From the NCBI GenBank assembly GCA_947561715.1, contig OX387202.1:2170001-2234000 (forward strand): a stretch of DNA of 64,000 nucleotides, written 5' to 3'. Source of the stretch: Ascidia mentula. Lineage: Eukaryota; Chordata; Ascidiacea; Phlebobranchia; Ascidiidae. Under the pieces are notes generated by a model. The model saw only the letters and a program-made list of their open reading frames with translations. It had not been told where the DNA came from and searched no databases. This document shows, piece by piece, positions 11,951-23,390 of this stretch. Each line of letters begins with the position of its first letter. The stretch's first letter is position 1. A program made the position numbers and the translations under genes.

Positions 11951-14900
11951 ATGGATTCAGAAAAATCAAAATCCGAAAGTTCGCGAATGAAATCAAAAAC
12001 AGGATCTTGGACAAATGAGCAACTTCCACCAATGCAGAAAATTCAACCTTCTCATGGAAGGTATGTAAATGCCTCAAAATGAATGTTTATTCTTTTAAGC
12101 CATGTTTATCCAAACAGCATATGTTACAGAGTTGTCATCAAGTCGCATTGAGTCTAAGTATAGAATCAGAATAGAATGACCAACTGCCAGACTGCAAAGC
12201 AAGTGGTCCAGAGCTTAGGAAATAATTTATGCAATATTATTAACTAACACTAATTTGCTTACACACACATGCATTGAACATACTGCCCAAATCAGCAAGT
12301 TTCTGCTATGGTGAAGACGTAGAATATTTCAGCTTGGTATTTATAAGATCATTGCAAGACTATGCAGATGTGCTACAGACTACAGTGTAACTGAAACCTG
12401 TAAAGAACTTATTGTTATGTGAATATTTTAATAATGCAAAATTGGGAGAACCTGCTCATCTAAATGTTGATGTACCAGCTATTCTGCATTTAGATAGAGC
12501 GTTTTTTTTTTATTTCATAATAAAAATTTAACAATCTGTGCCAGCAATGAACAGTTTTATTTAGGCTGAAATGTTCCTCAGAAATTGTTCTAAAGATCAA
12601 TTTAAAGTAACTTAAATTCCGCCAAACTAGTGTTGCTTCAAAGCAATTTTTATGTCAAATCAGAGCAAAATACAAAAGAACAAGCACTCAGTGAGGTTTG
12701 GACTATGGTCCTAGTCATATTATACCACTGCTTTACTGACTGAGCTGTTTTCACCTGCATTTAGTCTGTTTTGAATGACTTCTGAATTATTTGGTGAAAG
12801 TAAACATGTCTTATGGGTCACCCAAATGCACTGGTTTAAATCTCACATGCCATATTTTTCTTAATATTAGCATTGGGTTGTAGTGAACATGTTATTTATT
12901 TCTTAAAAAATCTATCTAATGACTTTGAGATCTAAAACAAAATACCCAGATGTTCCTTGAAGCATGATTTAAATTTTCATCTGACACGTTAGGACTCACA
13001 GACACGATCAGATACAGTAGAAGAAACTTCACCTAAACTCGTTAAAGGGGGAAATGTCTGGGATTTGAAATTTTTAAATTCTTTATAAAAGATTTTTGTT
13101 TGATTGTCTAATGTAAACTAACTTTGGTGTCATCGTATAGATGAGAGATAGGCCTTGCATAAAACCACAGTTGGTACTTTCGAGCACTTATTTTTCTACA
13201 AATTCCAATTGCATTTTTCACCTAATTTGCTCATAATTTTCACTTATTCCTAACCACTTTGGTGGTAATATTTCATGCAATGGCATGATAGGCAGGATCG
13301 CCCCACTGCGCAGGTCCTTGCTTGGCAATCACAGCTAACGTATCGCGATCATGAGGTTTTCAGGCTTGGCAGCCCAGGCAATGCAGCCCAGCTGGATCAG
13401 CCACTTTTTCCTGACAAGTCGGAACAAGATTTGAAAAATCAAGCTCCCGGTGAGGTCTGAACTCACGAACCTGGGCTAACCAGGCCCAACGCTCTACCAA
13501 CTGAGCTACAGGAGCTCAGTGGTTTCACGGGGTATATTGTGGCCACGGTACACTGGTGCGCAAGCGCACAACTTGCCAGGCAACCTTCACATATACGTAG
13601 GGGATCTCTACCTCCGTATCAGATGACGCAGTAATATTTCATGCAATGGCATGATAGGCAGAATCGCCCCACTGCGACTCATGATCGCGATACGTTAGCT
13701 GTGATCGCCAAGCAAGGACCTGCCTGGCAAGTTGTGCGCTTGCGCACCAGTGTACCTTGGCCACAATATACCCCGTGAAACCACTGAGCACTGTAGCTCA
13801 GTTGGTAGAGCGTTGGGCCTGGTTAGCCCAGGGTCGTGAGTTCAAACCTCACCGGGAGCTTGATTTTTCAAATCTTGTTCCGACTTGTCAGGAAAAAGTG
13901 GCTGATCCAGCTGGGCTGCATTGCCTGGGCTGCCAAGCCTGAAAACCTCACTTTGGTGGTATTCCTAAATTTTCTGTTTGGAAATTATAATTTTTTTTTT
14001 ATTACTATATACAGCTATTTCAAAATGTAAAATTGCCAACGTAAATGTTTGATGAAGATATATATGGTGATGAGCAGATGGAATCACAGACAGAAACAAA
14101 GACAAAAGTTAAGACATCGATGAAATGATAATTCTTCTGGTACCAGTGATGAAACGATTATTTTTTTAAATTATATCTTACCCTGGCCCTTATTCTGGGC
14201 AGAGGCAACTTTTCAAGCCAGTTGTATTTGCTGGACAAGCTTACAGAATAGACTGCCAAGCACAGCACTTGCAAATGCAGGCCATGGTCAGATAGGGAAT
14301 GTCAGGTGTAGACAAGTTTCTGTTTGTATGTTCTGGTTTAAGTACTGATATAATTTTAAAAGTTATCGAATAAGATGTAAATATTATTTCTGGTGGTTAC
14401 ATCACAAACTTTTTCACTAAATACGAGAAATATGTTTACATATGCAGTATATGTAGATTTCACCTTAGTAAGAGAGAATGAAGTAGCTATGTCCTGTTCA
14501 ACAAATGATCTTTATACTAAACAATATCACCTAATTCTACAACATTTTTAGGTACAAATGATTCCACTTTCTTAACAAACAAACAAATAAGAAAATCTGT
14601 AAAAAAAAATGAAAATTGCTTTTTCACATCTAAATTTGGGTAGAATTTTCTTGCCCTAAATTTGCATTATACAGGTTTACGGTAAGCACAGACGATGTTA
14701 CGGGTGATGATCAGGAAGTGTTATCACATACAGAAAGATGGAAACTAGTCCCTGGGCATTCACCGATATCATCAAGTGATGTCATCAAAGCTTCACACAA
14801 AGGTCAACAGTTTTAAGTGAAATTGACTGCAACATGAATTTTGTCCAATTATTCGATAAAACACGATAAATATTTTAATTAAGCTACTTACAGTAGTGTT

Positions 14901-17900
14901 TTATGGTAATGTTATATTGCTTAATATTATGTTTCAACATAAATCATAATTTATATATCAGTGTAAATTTACAGTTCCAACGGAAAGATTAGATCCAATG
15001 ACCTCTGGCATGGATTTATGGGATATTGGTAATTATAGGATACCTGACCAAAGTGCAATACTCCAAGATTGCATGAGGGCATACAAAACAAATGATGAGG
15101 AGATAATTTCTTCAGTAGCTTCCTCACTTCCTGATTACCTCAATCTAAGTTGCTGTGAAGTTACTCAGGAAGAGATTAAAGCCCTTTCCTTTGTTATTGA
15201 AAGAAGAAAAAAATCGGTATTATTTTATAGTTTATCAATATTCTTAACACCATGATAAATAATGTTTCAGCAATTCAATTTTGTGAAATTGCTTATGTTT
15301 AAACTTTGTTGCTTGACGTGCATGTTAGATGAACACCATGTACTCCTTCCCTATTTGTATTCTTACTACTATACTAATTACAAGTTGATTGTTTCATTTA
15401 GATGTCGTATCTCGATCTCTCCATGAATAATACAGGAGATATTGGAGCAGCTGTATTGGCTCGTTGCATTCACAACATTGAAGAAGTTGATCTGAGTGAT
15501 TGTGGCATTGGAGTTAAGGGTGTGGAAATTCTGTCAGAGAAGATTAAAGATTTACAAAAACCTGTAAGATACAAATCAGAAGTCACATTATAAGTTATGT
15601 AAAACATGGCAATTGGTTATTGTGTAATTTCATATCACCACAAAATGAAACAATAAGTAAATATATTTGAAAAAAAAAGTTTATTTCTGTACTCGGGTTG
15701 TCTTACCATTATACTTTCTTGTTTGACATGCGTGTTCGTTGAAAACCATGTACCCCTTCCTTGTTTGTATTCTTACTAATATTCTAATTTCAAGTTCATT
15801 GTTTTATTCAGATGATGAAACTCAATCTCTCCTTTAACAAGATAGGAGATAGTGGAGCAGCTGCATTGGCTCGTTGCATTCACAACATTGAAGAATTTTT
15901 TCTGTGGAATTGTGGCATAGGAGATAAGGGTGTGGAAATTCTGTCAGAGAAGATTAAAGATTTGCAAAAACCTGTAAGATACAAATCAAAAGTCAAGTGA
16001 ACCATGACAATTGGTTGTTGTGTAACTTCATATCACCACAAAATGAAACAATAAGTAAATATATTTGAAAAAAAAAAGTTTATTTCTGTACTCAGGTTGT
16101 CTTACCATTATACTTTCTTGTTTGACATGCGTGTTCGTTGAAAACCATGTACCCCTTCCTTGTTTGTATTCTTACTAATATTCTAATTTCAAGTTCATTG
16201 TTTTATTCAGATGAGGAAACTCAATCTCTCCTTTAACAAGATAGGAGATAGTGGAGCAGCTGCATTGGCTCGTTGCATTCACAACATTGAAGAATTTTTT
16301 CTGTGGAATTGTGGCATAGGAGATAAGGGTGTGGAAATTCTGTCAGAGAAGATTAAAGATTTGCAAAAACCTGTAAGATATCAATCAGATGCCAAGTGAA
16401 ACATGACTATCAGTTGTTGAGAAATTTTATATCATCACAATAAAAAAATGTGAAAATTAGTTATTAAATTTTGTTTAATTGGGTCTTTTTCTGTACTCAG
16501 GATGTGTGGTCATTATACTTTCCTTGCTTGACTGCATGTTATTCAAACCTGTAAGACACAGTTAGTCCTTCACTTGTGCTTCGTTTGGTCTTTTTTCCAT
16601 TGTTCATATTCTGTTTTGTGACATGAAATTCTCTCAACAGAATAAAAAATATTAGAAACACCTGTAAAATTAACTTTTCACTATTTCAGACTGTTTTATC
16701 ACTTACACTAAAAAAACTTTACTACAGGATCTGCCTGGCTTTTTATCTGGAAGGTTGTTTTGCCGTGGCACAGTAGCATTGCAAAAGGTCTAAGTTTTTT
16801 TTTATGAATAGTCCATTTTTGCTGTTGCATTTTATTGTGTTTACTGTATGGAACTTTCTGATAAAAAGCCAGGTTTATCCTGTAGTAAAAAGCTACTGCT
16901 CTTTTTAGTGTGATTACAAAAGTTTACAGTGATTGCTTGGCCTGCATCTCCAGTTTTGGTTAGAACCCAATTTTTCATTTTTAAATTCAGTTTTATCACT
17001 TATGTTTGTTTGTAGTAATTTGTTTACATTAACCACTGTAACTATGCAACTATCTGATATTGTCCATTTTCTGTTGTTCACATTGTGAATAACCAAAAGA
17101 TATGGTAAACAACTAAAATTAGTTGTTTATCGTGAAATAGTTGTAATTTTGTTCAACATTCTCTAAAATTCTTTGGTAATATTTGTTATGTAATATCTGT
17201 TGTTTAGATGAAATATGTGAATCTACAAGGCAACAGTTTGACGGATGAAAGTGCTGAGTCATTGGCTGGATGTATGCACAATATTGAGTTGTTGTTTGTC
17301 ATAACAAGTAACAACTTTACACAGGCAGGGAAGGATCTCATCAATTCTGAAGTGATTGAAATAAAATGCATGTTTTTGTTGAAAACAAAGTACTAAACTG
17401 TTCATTACAATTAACATTTCTTTTGATCCCAAACTTGCTTTGGTCTGTTGCAAGGTTTTATATGATGTTTAATTTACAACTATAAAGAAACTTATCATAT
17501 ATACTACTAATAACATTGTAATTAATGAGGCATGACTAATAATTTTATTTTCTATATTTTACAGAAACATGAAGAATATGAAGTATTCCAGTCAACATCA
17601 TCAGTGGTTGGTGTGGAAGGTGGCAATCTTGATGTGATGGGTTGTGTTGTTGATATTCCTCCTAATGCACTGGATAAAAATATTAAAATTTGGTTGAGGA
17701 GTTACTATGGAAATACTAAGCCAAATGTAAGTGGCTTAGCCATTGCACTTAGACTTAGCTGACCTTTGCGATTAACTTGCCAATTTCTAAAAAAAATAAA
17801 AGGCTTAATATCAAAAGTATCAATATAAATCTCACCAACATTAATGTTTTGTGAATGTGACGCAACTCAACGAAGAGCCATGTGGCGTGGTCTAACTCCT

Positions 17901-20380
17901 TTTCCAGAACTTTCAATTTTCCCAAGTACAATTCAGACCTGAACGCGCAAACAAGAAGCGGGTCTAACATAAAACAAAAAAGACAACTGACGGATTTTTT
18001 TAAAAAAATGTTCAGAGGACGGTTTCGATTACACCTCTGAACATTTTAATGCTTTTTTAAAATTTTTGACAACACCCTACAATAAATGACCACCTGTCTG
18101 AATTGGATAAAAATGCAATAAAATTGCCAAAACACGCTCAAAATAGCTCTGCAAAAGCACTTGCTTTCCTGAGCCCACCCTTTTATTTTGATTCCCATGC
18201 ATCACCTGGTTGCTTTGTTATTTTCTCTATGACAGGCTTTTTATACAGACCAAAAGTATATGTTCTGGTCCAAACACTTAATCTGTTTAAACAAATGACA
18301 AAAAAATATCGATGCATCAAAAATACACAATTTTTACAACCATGTCTGCCGTACCCATGCACAAACATATGGAATATTTTATGTTTGTTGTCTTTATAAA
18401 TGCAAGATGTAATTTCTTGGCTGTTGAAAATTGCAAGTAAAATATTTCTTTATTCGACAATTATTCATTCCACAGAAGGAAATTACTCCACTGTTGTATT
18501 GTGGACCAAGTGAGTTGAATTTCACCAAAGAAGTCACCATCACTTTACCAACATGTTTTGTGCATGACGATCCTCATCAACTTGTTGTGGTAAGTTTAAG
18601 CATTAACTATGTGGCCTTCACTTAAAAGTGCTTTTACATCAATTTGCAAAAGTGCATAAAACTGCCAACGAAGTTCTGAAAGTTTTCATAATTATTCTTA
18701 ACTTTTAGATTTAGTGATTGTTAAACTATCCTGTAATAAAACTAATTTTATAAATTATACTACTTTGAGTTTGTTCAACCAATAGCCAATAAGTATGAAA
18801 ACAAGTATCAAAGTGTATATTGGAACTGAGAGTAATTTGTGATTGTTGTGTAGTGGCATAAATACCTTTTATTTTAAATGATGATGTACAAACACCTAAT
18901 ACAATATAAAGGTTGAAACAAGCCAAGATGGTGAAACATGGGAAGATTATCAAACTTTATCCTACAATGGGGAGGGGAAGATTACATTTACAGTAACTCA
19001 CTTTACATGGTAAGTGTAACATTTTACTGTCTGTTTTGTTTGACGTCATTCTTGTTTCAAAAACACTTTTTATGTTACATTGATTATCGTACTCGCAGGT
19101 ATCATGTGATCTACAAAAAACTTGGTTGGTTGAAGGAGAAAATGGTCCTGGGTGGATTTCCATCAAAGAAAAGTTCTGACTCTGCTGAAAGACTTTGGAG
19201 ACTTGTTATTTGTGACAACTTGCAGTTCAACTTAAAGACTGAAGATAATCTTAACAAGTTGATTGGTTTTACATTAGGGTAATTAATCACCACATTAAAA
19301 GTACAATTGCTTTGATAAACAATTACTTAAACTAATGCGTTGTAGAGATGGTATGAGTATTTATTAAGTCTATCAGTATTCAAATCCCTGCCAAAACATC
19401 AAGCATCAAAGGTCACAGAAGAGTCACAATAGTTTAGGGACTTTCTCTCTTTTCATCACGAAATTTTTTTGGTACTTTTAGTTTTTTAATGACTTGACAT
19501 TAAATAAACATACAGAAAAACTTTACAAAACAAACAAGTCAACCATAAAACGGCAAGTCAATAAATGTGAATTGTAACAAACAAAGCAATCTTATTTCGT
19601 CACCAGATATCTAATATATTGTTTGTTAACTGAGCCTCCTCTCATTCACAAGCGTTCAACTAATAGTTTGGTTATCATCAAGTAAAACCTAAGTGTTGTA
19701 AAATACTTAGAATCAATACTGATTGTGCTAATAAACTTCTTTCCAAATACTTTTTCTTTCTTGCAAGTTTATTTAATGCCCAATATTCTTTATTGTTTGT
19801 TTACCAGATCAGATAAAAATGGAGCAACTCTTACACTTGAAAGTAAAAGTGGCCGGGTGACATTTAATGAAAGTGAAACTGGTCGAGATAATTTCAATAA
19901 ATATCAAACAGAATTATGGAATACATATTCAAGCTTTTGGATGAAAGATGAGGTTTTACTTACGATTAGCAAACACCATGGTCATGAAATGGTTAATCTT
20001 AAATTGGATTTTGATGGAGAGTTACACACTACAAAGTTTGGTGTTGAAGTTGAAATAGAAGACCCACAGGAAAAACAAGTCAGTAAAAACATAACCTCTT
20101 ACACTCAACATTGCAAGATTTGACATTTTATCTTTTGCTTTTTACATTAAATATGTATATAATGGTTTACAGAAGACAAGACAGCAATATGATTTGAAAA
20201 ATGCCACGTCACAAATCCCCTTGCAGCAAGCAAGTATGACTAAGCACGTATTAGTTTTGAAGTCTTATGTCTCCTATGTTTAACTGTAATATCCAGAGAC
20301 TGCAATTACTGGCTGTACATTAATTGAACCACACATCACTGTAGCAGGAGGGGCAGTTAACAAAACAAACATTCAACCAG
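11951..20380 (+). CDS. LRR-ZU5-UPA protein, gene 1 (multi-exon, PIDD-like architecture)
   Basis: Spliced model read by eye. Exons: 11951-12060, 14675-14802, 14975-15216, 15402-15563, 15812-15973, 16211-16372, 17208-17351, 17565-17726, 18476-18589, 18912-19009, 19099-19278, 19808-20078, 20173-20233, 20297-20380. Phases agree throughout, giving about 690 codons. The start ATG opens a Lys/Ser-rich 37-residue exon conserved in gene 3. Order: charged N-terminus, LRR cap, three two-LRR exons plus a terminal LRR exon, ZU5, UPA-like module, short polar tail. There is no signal peptide or membrane segment, so it is probably intracellular. ZU5 ends in VTHFTWY, resembling the autocleavage site of PIDD. 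I infer an LRR sensor or scaffold; no death domain is visible. The 17351 donor (GTGATT) is weak. The final exon is uncertain: an open phase-compatible stretch follows an acceptor at 20730 and stops at 20857, unsupported by gene 2. Confidence 0.75.
13442..13515 (-). other. tRNA-like SINE head
   Basis: It folds as a 74-nt cloverleaf: acceptor GCTCCTG pairing with CGGGAGC, a D-stem GCTC/GAGC, an anticodon arm with loop CTGGTTA, and a T-arm GTGAG/CTCAC with loop TTCAGAC. The anticodon arm needs six pairs, and the reading GGT is unusual for eukaryotes. No CCA-relevant isolation is seen and the sequence continues into a SINE tail. A functional tRNA is unlikely; the A and B boxes would act as a Pol III promoter. 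Confidence 0.7.
13787..13860 (+). other. tRNA-like SINE head
   Basis: Almost identical to the inverted partner at 13442-13515, but the 5' acceptor half is AGCACTG and no longer pairs well with CGGGAGC. The D-arm, anticodon arm and T-arm (loop TTCAAAC) are intact. It runs straight into the SINE tail, so I treat it as an element promoter, not a tRNA gene. Confidence 0.65.
14050..14130 (+). pseudogene. Possible duplicated second exon in intron 1 of gene 1
   Basis: The frame FDEDIYGDEQMESQTETK parallels the true exon at 14675 (GDDQEVLSHTERWK). A counterpart at 57063-57123 (FDEGICGDEQMESQTEMETK) follows AAAAAG and could still be spliced in gene 3. In gene 1 the acceptor AG is replaced by TG, so the copy looks lost. 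It may be an ancient exon duplication or alternative exon. Confidence 0.35.
14975..15216 (+). other. LRR N-cap exon of gene 1
   Basis: An 80-codon exon with counterparts in gene 2 (32683-32906) and gene 3 (58826-59049), each 74 codons. It carries a polar stretch (residue pattern LQDCMRAYKTNDEEIISSVA) and then LxLSxCEVTQEEIKALSFVIERR, which reads as a half LRR starting the solenoid. It is entered in phase 1 and left in phase 0, matching the following LRR exons. The ERRxK end before GTAT is conserved in all three genes. Confidence 0.75.
15402..17351 (+). repeat. LRR exon array of gene 1
   Basis: Three 162-bp exons (15402-15563, 15812-15973, 16211-16372), each an in-frame 54-residue block entered after AG and left at CCT|GTAAGA. 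Each holds two ribonuclease-inhibitor-type LRRs of about 28 and 26 residues, with patterns KLNLSxNKIGDSGAAALA and LxLxxCGIGDxGVEILSEK. Exons 2 and 3 are identical apart from one base in codon 2, and their introns are also nearly identical, so this is a recent duplication of a 399-bp unit. The exon at 17208-17351 is a shorter capping LRR (KYVNLQGNSLTDESAESLAG). The 16.4-17.2 kb intron holds an inverted-repeat MITE. Confidence 0.85.
16706..16910. mobile_element. Inverted-repeat MITE in a gene 1 intron
   Basis: Long imperfect inverted arms (CACTAAAAAAAC, TTTACTACAGGAT, CTGGCTTTTTATC and their complements) about 205 bp end to end. The same element sits at 61098-61335 in the matching intron of gene 3, so it predates the duplication of these genes. 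Confidence 0.65.
17565..20078 (+). other. ZU5 and UPA-like exons of gene 1
   Basis: ZU5 begins at 17565-17726 (GVEGGNLDVMGCVVDIPPNA then an IWLRSYYG strand), continues at 18476-18589 (LLYCGPSELNFTKEVTITLP, the usual ZU5 GP-x-x-L-F-x-x-x-V-x-L-x-LP signature) and ends at 18912-19009 with a TSQDGETWE turn and VTHFT. The W codon after HFT is split by the intron. Exons 19099-19278 and 19808-20078 form the UPA-like part (WRLVICDN, then beta-rich sequence to EDPQEKQ). The last exon is 30 bp longer than in genes 2 and 3, giving ten extra residues near its middle. ZU5 is a protein-interaction fold known from ankyrins, UNC5 and PIDD. Confidence 0.75.
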
Positions 20381-20904
20381 GTTTGTATTTCGTTGTATGT
20401 ACCCTATTATCTGACCAGGGCACAACTATTATAATTTGAGGTCGGTTTCTTATGACAAAGCTTCTTGGCAAAGATTATTAGATTTGATGTTGCAAGATGT
20501 AAACTAATTACCTCACTATGTGAGATTTGACCTCAAAATTAGGCATTATTTCTCGAAAACATTTAAATGTGTCTTTGTTTTTAGACGCACCATATTTTCG
20601 ACAACAGTACACTCCTTACATTTTTGCTTGCTTTATTATTATTTTGGCAATCATTCAGATGAACAATTCTCTGAATGGTTTTCCAATTTTTCTTTTCTGT
20701 TTGTTTTGTCTTTTGGTTATAATCTTTAGGTGATTTCTATTATTGCTTGCATAAGCAAACTAGTCGAATATTGCATCAAATAAACCCTTTATTCATTTAC
20801 GTACCATTTTTATCGTTGCATAGCAAGCGAAATCAATTTATGATTGGAGGAATGTGAGTCTTCTGTAAATAAACTCTGTAAAGTTCAATCTATTGATTAG
20901 AAAA

Positions 20905-21110
20905 ATATTAATTCATTCATTGGTTTTATTTTTGCCCTGACACGACAACGAACATTGCAGTGTAAAAAAAAACCGAAAGCGTTACAGTGTGGGCAGGGAG
21001 ACGCTGGAAAACCCGTAGGTTTACGATGCCGAGCGTCACCAGTGGCCTGATGACTTAAACAACAAAAAACAAACGGAAACATTAATACGAACGTGAAAGT
21101 TAAAGGAAAT
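20905..21110 (-). mobile_element. LINE 3' end, related to part A
   Basis: A minus-strand 3' terminus with AATAAAACCAATGAATGAA at the end and the same GGGCAGGGAGACGCTGG block as the copy at 22632-22860. Only the 3' UTR remains. It lies just beyond the uncertain 3' end of gene 1. Confidence 0.55.
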
Positions 21111-22010
21111 AACTAATGGTAAAGGACTGATGCAATCGGTTTCAGCAAAATGCATGTCACAAAATCCGCAATGAAATCTTGCACGCATGATTTTGCCGGC
21201 TTTCAAGATGTGCAATGACAAACCAAAAGCTAGGATTTATAGTGTGCCGCACCTCCCCCAATCGTGAGGCTCCTAAATCTCCTTTATAAGCTTGTCAAAT
21301 ATGGACACGCCCCTTTGGAAAGGGAAATATATAAAACATGAAACTATCAGATGGATCAAGAAAAAAGAAATGCGCAGATGCGTATATTGGTATCGAACTC
21401 GTGGGGGGTTTTGTGGTCACATTGTGAACATAAGCGGGAAAGTTATCAAAACAAGGACCCAGCCATAATCTGGCAAGGACAAAATACCTTATGGTCGAAT
21501 GTGTAGCCTGGTTCGTGACAAACAGACTGCGCATGGAATTAAGAAATATTGAAAATAAACAGCAGAAAAGGAAATACGTGAGACTTCGATCGAATCATAC
21601 AGGAAGCAATTTACCCGCCATACAAGAGATTTGCGAAGATAAAGATCAGGCAGGCATAGATACACTAGGACGGAATAGCTAACAATCGGAAGAAGCGGGG
21701 TGAGACCTTGGTGATGACAAAAAGAAGACACGCAGGGAAAGTCTCTCCCAATCTCTGCTCTCTTTTCGGTTGAGGGAAAATTCTATCGTACTCCCAGTCA
21801 AGAAAGGAAAACACAGAGTATCTGCGAGTGTCTCCGTGAGAAAATTCCCCATTAAAAATGCATACGTATGAAACGGAAAGAGTATCTCAGAGACAGGAAG
21901 GAAGTATCTGAGATTCTCCTATCTGTCACCCACATACTACGCATCTCCCTAACTTAGATTGGGGATGGACATTTCATAAAAGCACGAATAATTGGCCCCT
22001 TAAAGGTTTA

Positions 22011-22754
22011 TTATTTCCATAAATACAGCTCGACGTTGACTGAAAGGTACTGCAAAGTAAAAATATGTGTGCCTGTTATTGTAAAAGCTGGCGCATTGCC
22101 ACAATCAACAGGTCGAAACACTGTATATACCCAGTATGCAACTCTTAATGAATAGTATGGTTCAATTTGTACATATACAGTTCGACATGTTTGCGTGGTT
22201 GGCCGTTGAACTGCATTCAAACCCGAACGATCTGGCATCATTTCATGCTGAGATCCAGTTATCGATCGAGCTTCCCACATTTCAATCTCAACCTCCGCTG
22301 CTTGCACCTCCTGTTCCACTTCCAACAACTCAAGTTCGTTTGCAACTCTTTGACCTTCAGTTTCTCTCTTCTCCTTTTCAGTAGCAATCTTTTGCCTTTC
22401 AGTTAACTGTCGTTTCTTCAAAAGGGCCATTTCCTTGCGAACCAAAGCTTCTGTGCGTTTCGTACTTGATCGGGTACTAGAGGTGTGCGCAGTAGAAACT
22501 GTCACGCCAGTTCGTTTTGACGAGACGCTAATTCTATCTACATTCTTCGAAGCAGATTGATTCTTCCACACGTGTATCGAATTCTTCCTTGTCTTTTTCC
22601 AAACTGGCAAGTTCCTGTTTTGCCTTATCTTTGACATTTCATTCATTGGTTTATTTTTTTGCCCAAAGTATTTCAGTATAAAAGGATGGGGAATGCGAGA
22701 GTATGGGCAGGGGGACGCTGGATGAACCTTCAGGTTTTCGGTGCCAAGCGTCAC
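22011..22754 (-). pseudogene. Coiled-coil ORF resembling a BEL/Pao gag, interrupted
   Basis: The minus frame stays open for 247 codons and contains a long charged coiled coil rich in Glu/Lys/Gln (TERQKIATEKEKRETEG, VANELELLEVEQEVQAAEVE), the style of the N-terminal part of BEL/Pao Gag. The first 40 residues are read from inserted LINE tail and are not native. Just inside, another frame holds a better coil (KQELASLEKDKEEFD), so the native gag is frameshifted. A likely N-terminal piece resumes beyond the LINE at 23525-23400 (MVVTKATLSKIVSDLNS). Assignment rests on composition, so it is tentative. Confidence 0.4.
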
Positions 22755-23390
22755 CCTTGGTCTAATTACTCAACAACACAAGATGAATAATGAAAACGAA
22801 AACATAAACATAAAGACGAACACAAAAATTGTGCAAAAGTGAACAATGAAAATAAGGAAATGTAAAGACGTTGTAGAAAACATAAATAGTAAATAACGAG
22901 AAAAAACAATCAAACAAACTACTTCAGTTACGCATGAGTACGGACAGATGCGTGCATGCTCTAGCGGCAGAAAGAAAAGCACGTGGGTCGCACATGTGCA
23001 CGTGTTTGTCAACATTAAACATACTTTCAGTTGTATAGTTGCAAAAGATGTTGTTTGTAGTGTTTTTTTAAAGCAAATTTTCCAGAGTTTTTCATTTTTT
23101 GCGGCAATTCATTCCAAATTTTGGGACCTTGGTACAGCAGCGTATTCTGGGCAAATAGAGAATTCATTATTGGAATAACATAATTTGAGCCATCTGCATG
23201 TCTAGTGAAATGGCAGTGTTTGTGCCATGGCTGAATAAAAAAATTATTGAAAAACAAAGGTAATTGATTAAAGTGATGCTTGTGCATAATTTGAGCTGTT
23301 TTTAGTTTAACAATTTCAGGGATTTCAAGAATTTCAAGGGTTTTGTATATTTCGCATTTCGACGTATGCATACTGTGTTTCTCTATGTAG
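22632..23390 (-). mobile_element. LINE 3' part A (5' truncated)
   Basis: On the minus strand, 23371-23027 encodes a typical end of a LINE reverse transcriptase protein (a QGPKIWNELP motif near its end, preceded by a His-rich stretch). It is followed by a 3' UTR with a GGGCAGGGGGACGCTGG patch and a tail of CCAATGAATGAAA at 22632. A related 3' end lies at 20905-21110 in the same orientation. Inserted into a gag-like ORF, which resumes on both sides. Confidence 0.65.

Larger units (their letters stand above)
13268..13948. mobile_element. Composite SINE: two inverted tRNA-headed units in intron 1 of gene 1
   Basis: 681 bp bounded by a 13-bp direct repeat CACTTTGGTGGTA (13255-13267 and 13949-13961). 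The matching intron of gene 3 (about 56956-56980) has a single diverged copy of the site and no insert, so the whole composite arrived as one piece. Layout: a minus-strand SINE with its tRNA-like head at 13442-13515, a spacer that itself holds inverted and direct pieces (GCAATGGCATGATAGGCAG appears at both 13277 and 13639), then a plus-strand SINE with its head at 13787-13860. Both share a tail with GTGGCTGATCCAGCTGGGCT. I recall a two-promoter composite SINE described from Ciona; membership needs a library search. Confidence 0.8.

Noticed and set aside
13442-13860. Pair of functional tRNA genes
   Set aside because: Both heads run into SINE tails, the anticodon arm is abnormal with an unusual GGT reading, one acceptor stem is broken, and the unit is bounded by a target duplication.
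15402-15593. Each LRR exon as a separate small gene starting with ATG
   Set aside because: The ATG follows a splice acceptor, the stop lies past a GTAAGA donor, and gene 2's first LRR exon has TTG at the same place; these are internal exons.
20297-20380. RHIM or amyloid signalling motif in the gene 1 tail
   Set aside because: The hydrophobic alternation is suggestive but the core tetrad of known RHIMs is absent; left as a speculation only.
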